The notes: a model not told the origin generated them from the letters alone. Positions 44,540 to 57,888 are shown, counted from the first letter of the stretch. The stretch: 64,000 nt of DNA from Methanobacteriota archaeon (GCA_016841265.1 JAENZL010000002.1:1891-65890); one strand, 5' to 3'. A program made the numbers and translations.

Positions 44540-45256
44540 ATGGGTAAACGGCTTATATCACAGAACAGGGGCAGAGGCACTCCGACCTATAGAGCTCCTT
44601 CTCATAAATTCAAAGCAGAACTGAGGCACCCTCGCGTGGATGAAAATACCATCCTCGAAGGGGAAGTTATCAGGATCGAACATGACCCTGCTCGGTCTGC
44701 TCCCATTGCAAGAGTTGCCTTTGAAAACGGGGAAGAACTCTTCCTTCTGGCTTCAGAAGGCATTTCCGTCGGGACAACGGTTCTCTGCGGAGACGACGTC
44801 GAGATCAATCCCGGTAACATTGTTTCCATAGGAAACGTGCCGGAAGGTTTCCTCGTCTGCAACATCGAATCCAAACCTAACGACGGAGGCAAGTTCGTCC
44901 GTTCCTCCGGAGTGTACGCAACGGTTGTAACCCACGAAGAAACCAGAACCGCTGTGTCACTACCCTCTGGAAACATCAAGTGGCTGAACCCCAAATGCCG
45001 GGCAACTATCGGAATTGTTGCTGGCGGCGGAAGGGTAGACAGACCCTGGCTTAAGGCAGGGAAAAAGTACCACAAGATGAAGACAAGAGCTGCAAAATAT
45101 CCCAGGGTATCTGGAGTTGCCATGAACCCGGTTGACCACCCGTATGGTGGGGGTAACCGTAAGCATCCGACTAGACCGACCACTGTGAGCAGAAACGCCC
45201 CGCCTGGACAAAAGGTAGGGTTGATTGCAGCAAGAAGGACCGGAAAGAAGCGCTGA
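44540..45256 (+). CDS. rpl2: 50S ribosomal protein L2
   Basis: A 238-residue L2 (uL2), needed for subunit joining. [18 protein letters not shown] and [19 protein letters not shown] contain the conserved His of the family. The length is typical for archaea. AGGTG precedes the ATG. Confidence 0.97.
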   Translation: MGKRLISQNRGRGTPTYRAPSHKFKAELRHPRVDENTILEGEVIRIEHDPARSAPIARVAFENGEELFLLASEGISVGTTVLCGDDVEINPGNIVSIGNVPEGFLVCNIESKPNDGGKFVRSSGVYATVVTHEETRTAVSLPSGNIKWLNPKCRATIGIVAGGGRVDRPWLKAGKKYHKMKTRAAKYPRVSGVAMNPVDHPYGGGNRKHPTRPTTVSRNAPPGQKVGLIAARRTGKKR

Positions 45257-45272
45257 ATAAGGGGTATTCATT

Positions 45273-45683
45273 ATGGCAAGAAAAGTAGCATCAAGGTTAC
45301 CGAAAAGAAAGGGTGAGTACACTTATCGCGGCAAGACCATTGCAGAACTTCAGAAGCTGAGTATTGAAGAGTTTGCAGAGCTTCTGCCCTCCAGGGAACG
45401 CCGGAGCATTAAGCGCGGGTTTACCGACGGGCAGAAGAAGGTCTTGCACGAGTTCAAGGCAGGAAAGAATGTCAAGACTCACTACAGGAACATGATCATC
45501 TTCCCGGAAATGATCGGAAGTACGGTCGAAATCTACAACGGTAAAGAATTCTTAAGTGTGGAATTCCAGCCTGAAATGGTAGGACACCGCTTCGGAGAGT
45601 TCGCACCCACCCGGCCAAGGGTTTCCCACGGTAGTGCAGGTGTCGGAGCAACCCGTTCAAGCAGGTTCGTTCCGCTGAAGTGA
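45273..45683 (+). CDS. rps19: 30S ribosomal protein S19
   Basis: A 136-residue S19 (uS19) of the small-subunit head. [20 protein letters not shown] and [18 protein letters not shown] are diagnostic. The N-terminal extension (about 35 residues, including [15 protein letters not shown]) is usual in archaea. Confidence 0.96.
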   Translation: MARKVASRLPKRKGEYTYRGKTIAELQKLSIEEFAELLPSRERRSIKRGFTDGQKKVLHEFKAGKNVKTHYRNMIIFPEMIGSTVEIYNGKEFLSVEFQPEMVGHRFGEFAPTRPRVSHGSAGVGATRSSRFVPLK

Positions 45684-45694
45684 GGTGAAAGGGA

Positions 45695-46150
45695 ATGGCA
45701 AGAATAAAGTATTCAGTCGAGATGGACCCTGAAAGAACCTCCAAGGCAATGGGCTCCGAACTTCACATTTCTCCTAAGAAATCCCGAGAAATCTGTTGCA
45801 AGATCAAGGGCATGAAAACCGCTGAGGCAAGAAAGTTCCTCGAGGATGTCATCGCCCTGAAGCAGGCTGTACCCTTTAAAAGGCACCATGACGGAGCCGG
45901 ACACAGGAAAGGGCCTATGGCAGCAGGCAGGTATCCGGTCAATGCTTCCAAAGAATTCTTAAAGATCCTCAAGAACGCAGAGAGCAACGCCGAATACAAA
46001 GGCCTTGAACCCAGTCAGATGTACATTGCCCACACGGTCGTGCAGCGCGGCAGGGTGATCCACGGGATCATTCCTAGAGCCAGGGGCCGGGCCACTCCCA
46101 AAAACACAGATACTGTAAACATTGAGATGGTTCTTTCCGAGGTGCGCTAA
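45695..46150 (+). CDS. rpl22: 50S ribosomal protein L22
   Basis: A 151-residue L22 (uL22), whose beta-hairpin lines the exit tunnel. Family segments: [38 protein letters not shown] and the hairpin with [11 protein letters not shown]. It directly abuts rps3, whose ATG follows the stop. Confidence 0.96.
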   Translation: MARIKYSVEMDPERTSKAMGSELHISPKKSREICCKIKGMKTAEARKFLEDVIALKQAVPFKRHHDGAGHRKGPMAAGRYPVNASKEFLKILKNAESNAEYKGLEPSQMYIAHTVVQRGRVIHGIIPRARGRATPKNTDTVNIEMVLSEVR

Positions 46151-48358
<2,208 letters not shown>

Positions 48359-48368
48359 GGTGGTGAGG

Positions 48369-48719
48369 ATGGTTTCAAAACTGCCAAGAAAGCAGAGAAA
48401 GTCTAGGTACAATGCCCCTCTCCACAAGAGACATAGTTTCATGGGTGCAAGGCTCAGCGATGAACTTACAAAACAGTATGGCACGAGGAGTGCCGCAGTC
48501 GTCACCGGCGACACCGTGAAAGTCATGCGCGGGGATTTCAAAGGAAAGGAAGGAAAAGTCCAGTCCGTATCCCTGAAGGATGGAAAGATTTCAGTGGACG
48601 GCATCATCTCCACAAAGGTGGATGGTACCGAAGTTCCAAGGCCGATCTATCCCTCCAACGTACTGATCACGAAGCTGGAAATGGACGATCCGCGGAGAGC
48701 ATCGAGCATAAAGAAGTGA
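48369..48719 (+). CDS. rpl24: 50S ribosomal protein L24
   Basis: A 116-residue L24 (uL24), an early 23S rRNA binder with a KOW motif ([18 protein letters not shown]). The N-terminus [20 protein letters not shown] is the archaeal/eukaryal L26-type form. ATG 48369 has GGTGAG just upstream; an in-frame codon at 48351 would overlap rpl14. Confidence 0.96.
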   Translation: MVSKLPRKQRKSRYNAPLHKRHSFMGARLSDELTKQYGTRSAAVVTGDTVKVMRGDFKGKEGKVQSVSLKDGKISVDGIISTKVDGTEVPRPIYPSNVLITKLEMDDPRRASSIKK

Positions 48720-48732
48720 GGCAGGTGATTTT

Positions 48733-49440
48733 GTGACACACCAGAAAAGATTATCCATTCCAAAAAGCTGGAAGGTCGGAAAGAAGGCCAACAAGTGGGT
48801 TACCGCCACCCGCCCGGGACCCCACAGCAAGGCACGCAGTCTTCCTCTTGGAGTAATTATCCGGGACGTACTTAAGCTTGCGGATAACCGCAAGGAAGGA
48901 AAAAGGATTCTTGCTGAAGGCAAGATCCTGGTAGACGGGATCCCCAGAAAGGAACTTAAGTTCCCGGTAGGACTCTTTGACGTTATTTCTATCCCGCTCA
49001 TGAACGAGGCATATAGGGTTGTCCAGGACGAGAAGGGACGCCTCATCCTCCACAAACTGAGCGAGACTACTGTAAACAAGCTGTGCAGAATTGACAACAA
49101 GACTACCATCAAGGGTGGTCAGGTGCAGCTTAATCTCAGTGACGGGACCAACATCTTCGGGTCTAACGAATACAGGACCAAGGATTCTTTGATTCTGTCC
49201 ATTCCTGGCAAGCAGGTCGTAAAACGCCTGGAGTACAAAGTTGGAAACCTGGCAATGATTGTAGGCGGCCAGCACTCCGGGGAAATCGGAACGATCAAGG
49301 AGATCCGGGAAGTCAAGAGTTCCAGGCACAACACGGTTACAATTTCCGGAGATACGGACTTTGATACCATTGAAGATTATGTTATTGTAATCGGTGAGGA
49401 CAAGCCAGAGATCCGCCTCGGTGGTGAGATCAGTGACTAA
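48733..49440 (+). CDS. rps4e: 30S ribosomal protein S4e
   Basis: A 235-residue S4e (eS4), found only in archaea and eukaryotes. [20 protein letters not shown], an S4 RNA-binding region ([17 protein letters not shown]) and a C-terminal KOW motif ([19 protein letters not shown]). Starts with GTG 48733, AGGTGA upstream. Overlaps rpl5 by 8 bp. Confidence 0.97.
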   Translation: MTHQKRLSIPKSWKVGKKANKWVTATRPGPHSKARSLPLGVIIRDVLKLADNRKEGKRILAEGKILVDGIPRKELKFPVGLFDVISIPLMNEAYRVVQDEKGRLILHKLSETTVNKLCRIDNKTTIKGGQVQLNLSDGTNIFGSNEYRTKDSLILSIPGKQVVKRLEYKVGNLAMIVGGQHSGEIGTIKEIREVKSSRHNTVTISGDTDFDTIEDYVIVIGEDKPEIRLGGEISD

Positions 49441-49942
49441 TCCCATGCGCACTCCAATGGTCGAGAAGGTAATCGTCCATATGGGCGTAGGAGAAAGTGG
49501 GCAGCACCTTGTGGATGCCGAAAACATCCTCAGGACCATTACCGGTCAGGAAGTCGTGCGGTGTCATGCCAAAAAGACCCTGCCTGCTTTCGGGATCAAG
49601 AAGAGTGAGCCCATTGGCTGTAAAGTAACTCTCAGGGCCCAGAATGCCCAGGGATTCCTTGAAACTGCTTTCGAGATCGTTGAAAAGACCCTGAACAGGT
49701 ACCAGTTCGATTCCCTCGGAAACGTTTCTTTCGGGGTTGAGGAACACACCGATTTTCCGGGAATGAGATACGACCCGAACATCGGGGTTTTCGGAATGGA
49801 CGTTACCGTTGTGCTCAAACGCCCTGGAGAAAGGATTAACAAGAGAAGGATCGTAAAGCGGAAGATTCCGACATCCCACAGAGTTACCGTGGATGATGCG
49901 ATTGTTTTCCTGAACGAAAGTTATGGCGTGGAGGTCGTGTAA
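49433..49942 (+). CDS. rpl5: 50S ribosomal protein L5
   Basis: A 169-residue L5 (uL5), which holds 5S r[23 protein letters not shown] is the archaeal N-terminus, and [20 protein letters not shown] is a family signature. The start is probably GTG 49433 (GGTGAG upstream), inside the end of rps4e; an ATG four codons on is the alternative. Confidence 0.95.
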   Translation: MTNPMRTPMVEKVIVHMGVGESGQHLVDAENILRTITGQEVVRCHAKKTLPAFGIKKSEPIGCKVTLRAQNAQGFLETAFEIVEKTLNRYQFDSLGNVSFGVEEHTDFPGMRYDPNIGVFGMDVTVVLKRPGERINKRRIVKRKIPTSHRVTVDDAIVFLNESYGVEVV

Positions 49943-49943
49943 T

Positions 49944-50096
49944 ATGGTACAGACCAAGAAGATTTTCGGAAGAGGTGCAAACGAGTGCAAACGGTGTGGC
50001 AGAAAGCAAGGCCTTGTCCGTAAGTACGGGATCTACCTCTGCAGGCACTGTTTCAGGGAGATGGCCCACGATATGGGCTTTGAGAAGTATTCATGA
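49944..50096 (+). CDS. rps14: 30S ribosomal protein S14 (zinc type)
   Basis: A 50-residue S14 (uS14) with a zinc ribbon: Cys15, Cys18, Cys33 and Cys36 (CKRCG, CRHC). [21 protein letters not shown] is typical of archaeal S14P. It starts one base after the rpl5 stop and ends 11 bp before rps8. Confidence 0.96.
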   Translation: MVQTKKIFGRGANECKRCGRKQGLVRKYGIYLCRHCFREMAHDMGFEKYS

Positions 50097-50107
50097 GGTG
50101 ATGAAAC

Positions 50108-50500
50108 ATGGTATTACTTGATCCTCTTGCAAACGCCCTTTCCACAATCAAGAACGCGGAAGCCGTCGGAAAGAGTTCCTGCGTTGTCAGACCTGCTTCC
50201 AAGACCATCGGCAATGTGCTGAAGGTTATGCAGGACCTGGGCTATATCGGGGAGTTTGAGTTTGTTGATGACGGAAAGGCCGGGGTTTATGATGTAACCC
50301 TTGCCGGGAAAATCAACAAATGCGGTGCAATCAAGCCGCGTTATTCCGTCGGTACTGACAGTTTTGAGCGCTGGGAAAAGCAGTTCCTTCCGGCAAAGAA
50401 TTTCGGAGCGCTCATCGTAACCACCTCAAACGGGGTTATGTCCCAGCACGATGCTCGTGAGAAAAACATCGGCGGGCAGCTTCTGGCTTATGTATACTGA
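50108..50500 (+). CDS. rps8: 30S ribosomal protein S8
   Basis: A 130-residue S8 (uS8), a primary 16S rRNA binder. [20 protein letters not shown] and [20 protein letters not shown] (the conserved C-terminal STSxGxM-like loop) identify it. GAGGTGAT precedes the ATG. Confidence 0.96.
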   Translation: MVLLDPLANALSTIKNAEAVGKSSCVVRPASKTIGNVLKVMQDLGYIGEFEFVDDGKAGVYDVTLAGKINKCGAIKPRYSVGTDSFERWEKQFLPAKNFGALIVTTSNGVMSQHDAREKNIGGQLLAYVY

Positions 50501-50518
50501 TCGGGGAGGGATCTAAAG

Positions 50519-51049
50519 ATGGTAAAGGAAATCGCAAAAAGAATTACCATTCCCGAGGGAGTCACAATATCTCGCTCCCAGGATGTCTTTACCACCACGG
50601 GCCCTAAGGGGTCCGTTGAAAGAAGACTCTGGTATCCTGGGATTAATATTGAAATCAATGACGGCGAACTTCTCGTGGACGCTGTATCTCCCAGGAGAAT
50701 GGAAAGAGCCATGGTAGGAACCTTTTCCTCTCATATTAGAAATATGATCAAAGGTGTAACCGAGGGCTTTGAGTACAGGATGACTATCGTGTACTCTCAC
50801 TTTCCGATGCAGGTCAAGGTCGAAGGCAGCCAGTTCGTTGTTGGTAACTTCCTTGGAGAGAAGAAGCCCAGGAAATCAAGAGTCCTCGGCGAGACCAAGG
50901 TGAAGGTTAGTGGAAACGAAGTAATTGTTTCCGGAATCAGCAAGGAAGATGTCGGGCAGACTGCCGCAAACATTGAGCAGGTTACCAAGATCAAGCGGTT
51001 CGATCCCAGGGTTTTCCAGGATGGAATCTACATTGTTGACAAGGCCTGA
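50519..51049 (+). CDS. rpl6: 50S ribosomal protein L6
   Basis: A 176-residue L6 (uL6), near the factor-binding site. [20 protein letters not shown] and [20 protein letters not shown], then [20 protein letters not shown], match archaeal L6 (eukaryal L9). Confidence 0.96.
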   Translation: MVKEIAKRITIPEGVTISRSQDVFTTTGPKGSVERRLWYPGINIEINDGELLVDAVSPRRMERAMVGTFSSHIRNMIKGVTEGFEYRMTIVYSHFPMQVKVEGSQFVVGNFLGEKKPRKSRVLGETKVKVSGNEVIVSGISKEDVGQTAANIEQVTKIKRFDPRVFQDGIYIVDKA

Positions 51050-51060
51050 AGGTGGTCATG

Positions 51061-51501
51061 ATGGCAGAAGAAATCATAGAAAATGAAGTTACTCCAGTTT
51101 CCACCCTGGATATGGACCCTGAATCCAAGCGTTTATTCAATGTTAGGAAGGTCCAGAAAGGGAAGAAACCCCAGTTTAAGAGGACCTGCAGCCACAAGTT
51201 CAAGAGGCTTGACTCTAACTGGAGGCGCCCTAGAGGTCTTCAGGGAAAGCAGCGCAGAAAATACCTCGGAAAAGGTGCCGTTGCCCAGGTAGGGTTCGGA
51301 AGCCCGACCGCTGTAAAAGGCCTGCACCCTTCCGGGTATGCCGATGTACTGGTTGCTACCGTAGCAGACCTCGAGCTTGTTGATCCCTCTTACGAGGCCA
51401 TCAGAATTGCAAGCAAGGTTGGCTCGAAAAAGAAAGCCATGATCCTGGCAAAGGCCGAAGAACTCAGTATCAAGGTTCTGAATCCTGGTAGAGGTGAGTA
51501 A
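51061..51501 (+). CDS. rpl32e: 50S ribosomal protein L32e
   Basis: A 146-residue L32e (eL32), specific to archaea and eukaryotes. [19 protein letters not shown] and [20 protein letters not shown] are the core. Two adjacent ATG codons (51058, 51061) are possible; 51061 gives the better spacing from GGTGG. Confidence 0.95.
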   Translation: MAEEIIENEVTPVSTLDMDPESKRLFNVRKVQKGKKPQFKRTCSHKFKRLDSNWRRPRGLQGKQRRKYLGKGAVAQVGFGSPTAVKGLHPSGYADVLVATVADLELVDPSYEAIRIASKVGSKKKAMILAKAEELSIKVLNPGRGE

Positions 51502-51503
51502 AG

Positions 51504-51962
51504 ATGTCAAACCTTTCCAACCAGAGAAAACTTGCTTCCAAGGTTCTTGGCTGTGGGCTTGACAGGGTCTGGTTTGACCCTGAAGCCTCTGAAGAAATCG
51601 CCTCTGCAATTACAAGGGAAGATCTCCGCGGACTCATCGAGAAAGGCACTATCAAAGCAAAGCCGATCAGAGGAGTCAGCAGGGGAAGAGCCAGAGTCGT
51701 TGATGAAAAGCGCAAATACGGGCACCGCAAAGGGCACGGTTCGCGCAAGGGTAAGAAAGGGGCTCGTAACTCGAGAAAAGAGCAGTGGGTCAAAAAGATC
51801 CGGGCTCTTCGGAGAAGACTTAAGGAACTGCGTGAAGACGAGTCTCTCGACAAGTCTGTGTACTGCAGGCTCTACAGGAAGGCAAAAGGCGGAGAATACA
51901 GGAGTGTTGCCCACCTTGAGTCTCACCTTGAGGCCGAAAAATTGTTAATTAAAGAAGAATAA
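51504..51962 (+). CDS. rpl19e: 50S ribosomal protein L19e
   Basis: A 152-residue L19e (eL19), which bridges to the small subunit. [20 protein letters not shown] and [20 protein letters not shown] are diagnostic. It begins two bases after the rpl32e stop with GGTGAG upstream. Confidence 0.96.
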   Translation: MSNLSNQRKLASKVLGCGLDRVWFDPEASEEIASAITREDLRGLIEKGTIKAKPIRGVSRGRARVVDEKRKYGHRKGHGSRKGKKGARNSRKEQWVKKIRALRRRLKELREDESLDKSVYCRLYRKAKGGEYRSVAHLESHLEAEKLLIKEE

Positions 51963-51981
51963 GAAGTCGGATGGGCTTATA

Positions 51982-52506
51982 ATGGCTACAGGACCAAGAT
52001 ATAAGGTTCCTTTTAGAAGAAGAAGGGAAGGTCGCACCAATTACCACCTGCGTCTCAAACTCCTGCTCTCCGAGCAGGACCGTGTGGTCGTCAGGAAGAG
52101 TGCGAGAAACATGCAAATTCAGTTGATAGCTCCAACCCTCGAAGGGGACATAACTCATTCCACAGCCGTTTCAAGTGAACTTGCAAAGTATGGCTATACA
52201 GGGCCTACAGGGAACACAACGGCTGCATACCTCACAGGGCTTTTATTCGGGCTCAAGAGTCTGCAGAATGGTTATGAAGGTGGCGTGCTCGACATCGGGC
52301 TCCAGGCTTCCTCTGCAGGTTCCAGAGTTTATGCTGCCCTTAAGGGTGTTGTGGATGCCGGGTTCGAAGTCCCCTGCAACTCTAACATTTTCCCATCCGA
52401 GGAACGGATTCGGGGAGAACATGTTGCAGCGTACAGGGAAGAGAGCTCAGACCTGCCAGAGCAGTTTGAAGCAACCAAAGAGAAAATCTTTGCTGAGTTT
52501 AGTTAA
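51982..52506 (+). CDS. rpl18: 50S ribosomal protein L18
   Basis: A 174-residue archaeal L18 (uL18, L5-like in eukaryotes), which binds 5S r[23 protein letters not shown] and [16 protein letters not shown] are conserved; [18 protein letters not shown] follows. Confidence 0.96.
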   Translation: MATGPRYKVPFRRRREGRTNYHLRLKLLLSEQDRVVVRKSARNMQIQLIAPTLEGDITHSTAVSSELAKYGYTGPTGNTTAAYLTGLLFGLKSLQNGYEGGVLDIGLQASSAGSRVYAALKGVVDAGFEVPCNSNIFPSEERIRGEHVAAYREESSDLPEQFEATKEKIFAEFS

Positions 52507-52515
52507 GGTGATTAG

Positions 52516-53145
<630 letters not shown>

Positions 53146-53146
53146 A

Positions 53147-53608
53147 ATGTATGCGATTGTGAGGTTGAGAGGCCCGGTTAATGTCCGCTATACAATCGAG
53201 GACACTTTGAAGTTGCTTCGCCTTCACAGGGTCAACCACTGTGTGGTCGTGCCTGATACCCCTCATTACAAGGGTATGATTCAGAAGGTAAAGGACTACG
53301 TTGCATACGGGAAGGTTGACGCAGAGATGCTCACTGGAATCCTCAAGAACCGCGGGAGACTCGAGGGCGGAGCCCGCCTGACCGAGGAATACGTGGCGGA
53401 AAACACCGACTATGATTCCATTGAAGCCTTTGCCGGGGCAGTAATCGAAGGAAAGGCCAACCTTAAAGACATCCCCAGGTTAAAGCCTGTTTTCAGGCTG
53501 CACCCGCCCAGAAAAGGGCACAGGGGTATCAAAAGGACTGTGCAGCAGGGTGGCGTTCTCGGTAATCACGGGGAAGATATCACCGTGCTCCTGCACAAGA
53601 TGAGATAA
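53147..53608 (+). CDS. rpl30: 50S ribosomal protein L30
   Basis: A 153-residue archaeal L30 (uL30; long form, like eukaryal L7). [20 protein letters not shown] and [20 protein letters not shown] open it, and [20 protein letters not shown] closes it. The ATG is one base past the rps5 stop, with GGGAGGA upstream. Confidence 0.96.
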   Translation: MYAIVRLRGPVNVRYTIEDTLKLLRLHRVNHCVVVPDTPHYKGMIQKVKDYVAYGKVDAEMLTGILKNRGRLEGGARLTEEYVAENTDYDSIEAFAGAVIEGKANLKDIPRLKPVFRLHPPRKGHRGIKRTVQQGGVLGNHGEDITVLLHKMR

Positions 53609-53618
53609 GGTGGTTGGA

Positions 53619-54041
53619 ATGAACACAAAGAAGTTTAGAGGATCCCGGACCTGCGGAGGCGGCACCTCAAAGAACAGACGTGGAGCCGGAAACCGCGGAG
53701 GCCGCGGGAGAGCCGGTGGATGTAAACACCATTTCGTAAGGGCTCTCCAGCGGGGGTACAGCTACGGTAAGCATGGCTTCAAGCGCCCTGCTGAAGTGCT
53801 CAAGGATGTTTCCATTGTGAATGTGGGCGAACTTGACGAACTTGCTTCCTATCTTGTTGAAGAAGGACTTGCAGAAATCAAGGACGGAACTTGCCACATC
53901 AACCTTGAAACTCTTGGAATCGAGAAGGTACTTGGGAGCGGACATGTCACCAGAAGCCTGGCGGTTACTTCCGATGAATTCTCAGCGACTGCTCGCGAAA
54001 AGATAGAAAACGCAGGCGGAAGCTGTATTGATGCCAAATAA
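53619..54041 (+). CDS. rpl15: 50S ribosomal protein L15
   Basis: A 140-residue L15 (uL15). [20 protein letters not shown] and the [14 protein letters not shown] segment identify it. Last ribosomal protein gene of the run. ATG 53619 is preferred to an in-frame GTG at 53610. A 235-bp gap follows before secY. Confidence 0.96.
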   Translation: MNTKKFRGSRTCGGGTSKNRRGAGNRGGRGRAGGCKHHFVRALQRGYSYGKHGFKRPAEVLKDVSIVNVGELDELASYLVEEGLAEIKDGTCHINLETLGIEKVLGSGHVTRSLAVTSDEFSATAREKIENAGGSCIDAK

Positions 54042-54103
54042 GTAGTGTCGTACTGACATTACTTATCCATTCTTTTTAACAGTTACTTTTTCATATAAGC
54101 TAT

Positions 54104-54206
54104 GTTATGTAGCAAGTGTTTTATGCAAAGTTATGTAACAGGTGTTTTATACGAAGTTATATAGCAAGTGTTTTATACGAAGTTATAGAGCAGTGTTTTA
54201 TACGAA
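54104..54206. repeat. Four degenerate ~26-28-bp direct repeats before secY
   Basis: Units of GTTATRTAGCAAGTGTTTTATACGAA, each slightly different, occupy the only sizeable gap in the superoperon. The sequence just before (TTCATATAAGC, 54090-54100) resembles a TATA box, so secY-adk may also have its own promoter. Each unit contains TTTTATACGA, another TATA-like string. Confidence 0.75.
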
Positions 54207-54276
54207 AATCCAACAAATATTAAGTCAGAAGCATCCAACTGTTAAAATAATTGTACTTTCTGAAATGGTGTAATCG

Positions 54277-55755
54277 ATGACTCTCAGGGAAACGTTAGAG
54301 CCGCTTTTTAACAAGTTACCTGCAGTTGCAAGTCCTGAAAAACATGTTCATTTTAAGGATAAGCTGTGGTGGACCCTTGGGATACTGATGCTGTACTTTG
54401 CCTTAGCAAATGTGCCGCTTTTCGGAATGTCCCAGGACTCGATCGACCTTTTTGAATCATACCGTGCTTTCTTTGCCGGGGCCTCAGGGTCACTGATCCT
54501 CCTCGGTATCGGTCCGATCGTCACGGCTTCCATTGTCCTGCAGCTCCTTGTCGGGGCGGACATTATCAATCTTAATCTCTCGGACCCGAAAGATCAGGCA
54601 TTTTTCCAGGGCGCTCAGAAGTTCCTTGTCTTTGTCATGATCCTTCTGGAAGCTCTGCCACAACTTCTTGGCGGGTATATCCAGCCGGACCCGGGGCTTG
54701 CTGCTGCACTTGGTGTGGGCCTGGGAGTGATCACCTTACTGCTCCTCATACAGATCTTCATTGGAGGCGTCCTGATCCTTTTCATGGATGAAGTTGTCTC
54801 TAAGTGGGGTATCGGTTCCGGGGTCGGGCTTTTCATTGTCGCAGGAATCTCTCAGCAGATTGTCACAGGGATCTTTAACTGGCAGCTTGATTCTTCCGGG
54901 CTTCCGGTAGGCCTGATCCCCAAGTGGATCTACATTGCCCAGAATGTCGGGGCAGATTACCTCTTCTCCGGCGAGGGCCTGATGTTCTTGCTTGTCAAAG
55001 GAGGAATTCTTGCACTCCTGAGTACGGTTATTATCTTCCTGCTCGTGGTCTTTGTGGAGAGTACAAGAATCGAGATCCCTCTTGCCCACAGCGCGGTGAG
55101 AGGTGCCAGGGGTCGCTTCCCTGTTAAGCTCATATACGCATCCGTTCTGCCCATGATCCTTGTCAGGGCCCTTCAGGCTAACATTCAGATGATCGGGATC
55201 ATCCTTTACGGTAGAGGGATAACGCTCTTTGGAGAATTCAGTGGTTCGAAGCCGCTTAACGGAATTATGTATTACCTGGCTCCCATCCACAGCCCGTATG
55301 ACTGGATCCCGTCCCTTGTACGGGAATCTTTCGCAGGCTACGGGGCTCCGGCTCCGGCTATCTGGCAGATTGGGCTTCACGTCTTTAGTGATGCCGTAAT
55401 GTTGATCGGAGGCGGGATTATCTTTGCCCTCTTCTGGATTGAGACCACGGGCATGGGTGCCAAGCCAACAGCCCAGAAGATCTTTAATTCAGGGATGCAG
55501 ATCCCAGGGTTCAGGAGAAATATTGGCAGCATTGAAAAGGTCATGCAGCGCTACATCCCCAAGGTAACCGTTATCGGTGGGGCTTTCATTGGGCTTTTGA
55601 CCCTGGTTGCAAGTCTACTCGGTACGCTCGGAAGTGCCGGGGGTACGGGCCTGCTGCTGACTGTGAGTATCGTCTACCGCCTGTACGAGGATATTGCCTC
55701 GGAGCAGATGATGGAGATGCACCCGCTGATGAGGTCTTTCTTTGGAGAACAGTAA
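54277..55755 (+). CDS. secY: Preprotein translocase subunit SecY (Sec61 alpha)
   Basis: A 492-residue channel protein of the Sec translocon. About ten membrane helices; the plug-region GIGPIVTASIVLQLLVGADI after helix 1-2, GIGSGVGLFIVAGISQQI (helix 4-5) and ETTGMGAKPTAQKIFNSGMQ in the last cytosolic loop are characteristic. It is needed to export the many signal-peptide proteins in this window. GGTG precedes ATG 54277. Confidence 0.97.
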   Translation: MTLRETLEPLFNKLPAVASPEKHVHFKDKLWWTLGILMLYFALANVPLFGMSQDSIDLFESYRAFFAGASGSLILLGIGPIVTASIVLQLLVGADIINLNLSDPKDQAFFQGAQKFLVFVMILLEALPQLLGGYIQPDPGLAAALGVGLGVITLLLLIQIFIGGVLILFMDEVVSKWGIGSGVGLFIVAGISQQIVTGIFNWQLDSSGLPVGLIPKWIYIAQNVGADYLFSGEGLMFLLVKGGILALLSTVIIFLLVVFVESTRIEIPLAHSAVRGARGRFPVKLIYASVLPMILVRALQANIQMIGIILYGRGITLFGEFSGSKPLNGIMYYLAPIHSPYDWIPSLVRESFAGYGAPAPAIWQIGLHVFSDAVMLIGGGIIFALFWIETTGMGAKPTAQKIFNSGMQIPGFRRNIGSIEKVMQRYIPKVTVIGGAFIGLLTLVASLLGTLGSAGGTGLLLTVSIVYRLYEDIASEQMMEMHPLMRSFFGEQ

Positions 55756-55854
55756 GGGTTGATAAGTTAAAACTCGCAGCAAGGAATCAAGCAACAAACT
55801 AAAAGCATAATCAGGAATATTAAAAATATAATTGACAAAAATGGGGATCTTCGG

Positions 55855-56502
55855 ATGAATATTATACTCTTCGGGCCCCCGGGTGCCGGGAAAGGTACCC
55901 AGGCCAAAAAACTGGTTGATTTCTACAAGATCCCGCAGATCGCTACAGGCGATATCCTGCGGGCAAACGTCAGGGAAGGAACCGAACTGGGCCTCGCCGC
56001 AAAGTCATATATGGACAAGGGCGAGCTGGTTCCCGACGAGGTACTGATCGGAATTATCAAGAACCGTCTGACTGAAGCCGACTGTGAAAAAGGCTTCATC
56101 CTGGACGGCTACCCCAGAACTATCCCCCAGGCCGACGCCCTTGGCGAAATCCTGGTAGAAATTGAAAAGCCCATCGACGTCGTCCTCAACTTCGAAGTTC
56201 CGGACGAGGACCTGGTAGAAAGGATCAGCGGCCGCCTTATGTGCAAGTGCGGGGCAAGCTACCACAAGACATTCAACCCGCCGGAAAAAGACGGGATCTG
56301 CGATGCCTGCGGCGCTGAAATCTACCAGCGCGCCGATGACACTGCAGATGCTGTCCAGAACCGCCTCGATGTCTATAAGAAGCAGACCCAGCCCCTCATC
56401 GAATACTATGATGAAACGGGCATCTTAAGGACTCTCGACGGTACCACAGACATCAACGTGGTCTTTGAAGAGATCAAGGCAATTCTTTCCGAATTTGCCT
56501 GA
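55855..56502 (+). CDS. adk: Adenylate kinase
   Basis: A 215-residue adenylate kinase (AMP + ATP to 2 ADP), of the bacterial-like long type. The P-loop FGPPGAGKGTQAKK (residues 5-18), GFILDGYPRTIPQADAL, and a LID domain with a Cys4 zinc site (CKCGASYH and CDACG) are clear. It follows secY as usual; 100 bp separate them. GGGGATC upstream of the ATG. Confidence 0.96.
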   Translation: MNIILFGPPGAGKGTQAKKLVDFYKIPQIATGDILRANVREGTELGLAAKSYMDKGELVPDEVLIGIIKNRLTEADCEKGFILDGYPRTIPQADALGEILVEIEKPIDVVLNFEVPDEDLVERISGRLMCKCGASYHKTFNPPEKDGICDACGAEIYQRADDTADAVQNRLDVYKKQTQPLIEYYDETGILRTLDGTTDINVVFEEIKAILSEFA

Positions 56503-56813
56503 TTTTTTCATTTTTCATTTTTCTTTTTCTTGCTGACTTTTTTCCTCCCTGATTCTTTTGCTGGTTTTTTATTGATTTTCTGACTGCTTTTATTGATTTT
56601 CGTTGACTGCTTTTGTTGATTTTTCTTGCTGGCTTTTTTCCTTTCCTATTTTTTTTGTTGATTTTTTTCCATTCTTATCCTTTTCCGCCGAATTGCTGTT
56701 TCGAAGTCCTACCTGGCTGCTATTTGGTTTCAATGCTCTCCGGAGTTTCCGGCAGCCGGGGTGATTATATTTTAAATATCATGTGGCTGCTTATGTTCAC
56801 TGGAAAAAGTGTG
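56503..56813. other. T-rich intergenic region after adk
   Basis: Runs of TTTTTC and TTGATTTT immediately after adk (56505-56680) suit archaeal U-rich termination of the superoperon. No gene is supported; TATTTTAAATATCATG near 56769 could hold the promoter of the next gene. Confidence 0.5.
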
Positions 56814-57101
56814 ATGAAAAATATGAATGAAAACTCTCTTGATGAGCTTCTTAGGTGGGTCGTCAGTGTTGACCGACGGCTAATACTTATGGATTCCATG
56901 AAAAAGCATAATATAGTGAAAGCTTCCGATATTGCCCACGAGACTCAAAGGTCTACCCAGAATATCAGTCGAGCCCTGAAAGAATTTGAAAATAAGGGTT
57001 TAATTGAATGTTTAACTCCTGAAAAAACCACGTGGAAAAAGTACATCCTTACCAATACGGGCAAACAAGTTCTGAAAAAGCTGGAGGGGAAGTTTCTCTA
57101 G
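56814..57101 (+). CDS. Small winged-helix transcription regulator
   Basis: A 95-residue winged-helix DNA-binding protein of the MarR/ArsR-like kind. VKASDIAHETQRSTQNISRA is the recognition helix-turn-helix, and LIECLTPEKTTWKKYILTNT the wing. No effector domain. A close paralogue lies 1.2 kb away (58264-58542). ATG 56814 aligns best with it, though ATG 56823 is also possible; no strong ribosome-binding site is seen. Confidence 0.85.
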   Translation: MKNMNENSLDELLRWVVSVDRRLILMDSMKKHNIVKASDIAHETQRSTQNISRALKEFENKGLIECLTPEKTTWKKYILTNTGKQVLKKLEGKFL

Positions 57102-57122
57102 TTCCGGGAAACTTGATCTTTT

Positions 57123-57260
57123 CTTGCTTCTTTCCTTCTTTCCTTCTTTTTTCTTTTTCTTTTTCTTCTTCTTCTTCTTCTTCTTCTTCTTTTCTTCCTT
57201 TTTCGCTTGCTTTTTTTCCTTCTTTTCCTTCTTCTTCTTCTTCTTTTCTTCCTTTTTCTC
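57123..57260. repeat. TTC/TTTC polypyrimidine tract
   Basis: Nearly pure pyrimidine on the plus strand, mostly TTC and TTTCCTTC units. It lies between two convergent genes and could end transcription of the regulator (T-rich). Frames running through it encode only poly-Phe or poly-Ser and are artefacts. Confidence 0.85.
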
Positions 57261-57264
57261 TTGC

Positions 57265-57888
57265 TCATTTGCTTTCTTCTTTCACAGGATCTGCATTTTT
57301 TGTTTGAATAAACTTCCTAAATCCTTCTTTCCCTTCTTCCTCTTCCTCTTCCTCAGCAAGTTTTTTGTAGCCTTCAAGAAGATCAATATTTGCTTCAACG
57401 ACTGATTTTTTAAATTCTGCCATCTCTTCGGTGAGCTCTTCAAGGTCACTGACCTTCGCCTGGGTGGTGACGGTCATCCCGTCAGGCACCACTTTGCTGG
57501 AAGGGAGCTCTACTCCGCGGACTGTTGTGTTGTGGAGGATTACTGTATCTTTTCCGATGCTGCAGTCAAACACCACAGCTCCGAACCCGACAAAGCAGCC
57601 TTCTCCTATCCTGCAGGGACCGTGTACGATACAGCCGTGGGCAAGGGAGCTGTTGCCGCCTATTATCACTTCCGAGTCTGAGAGCCCGTGAACAACCACA
57701 TTATCCTGTACATTGCAGCGGTTTTCGATGACAATGGAAGAACCCGGTTCATCCGCCCTTATGACCGCGTTTGGCCCTACGAACACTTCATCCTTTATGG
57801 TTACGTTTCCGACTATTACTGCGGTTTCGGCTATCCATGCGGTTTTGCTTATTTTCGGGTACTGTTTTTGGGGATTTTGAGTCTGCAT
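57265..57888 (-). CDS. Gamma-class carbonic anhydrase-like protein (CamH type)
   Basis: A 207-residue left-handed beta-helix protein of the gamma-carbonic anhydrase family, which hydrates CO2 to bicarbonate. Candidate zinc ligands sit in VVVHGLSDSE and SSLAHGCIVHG (three His). It lacks a signal peptide and the acidic loop of the exported Cam, so it is closer to CamH. The C-terminus is a helix with a run of seven Glu and then a basic tail. I prefer ATG 57888, which has AAGGAG 9 bp upstream, to ATG 57897, which abuts that motif. Confidence 0.88.
   Translation of the reverse strand: MQTQNPQKQYPKISKTAWIAETAVIVGNVTIKDEVFVGPNAVIRADEPGSSIVIENRCNVQDNVVVHGLSDSEVIIGGNSSLAHGCIVHGPCRIGEGCFVGFGAVVFDCSIGKDTVILHNTTVRGVELPSSKVVPDGMTVTTQAKVSDLEELTEEMAEFKKSVVEANIDLLEGYKKLAEEEEEEEGKEGFRKFIQTKNADPVKEESK

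Noticed and set aside
57032-57405. Plus-strand frames rich in Phe and Ser
   Set aside because: They read through the TTC polypyrimidine tract and overlap the carbonic anhydrase gene; no start signals.
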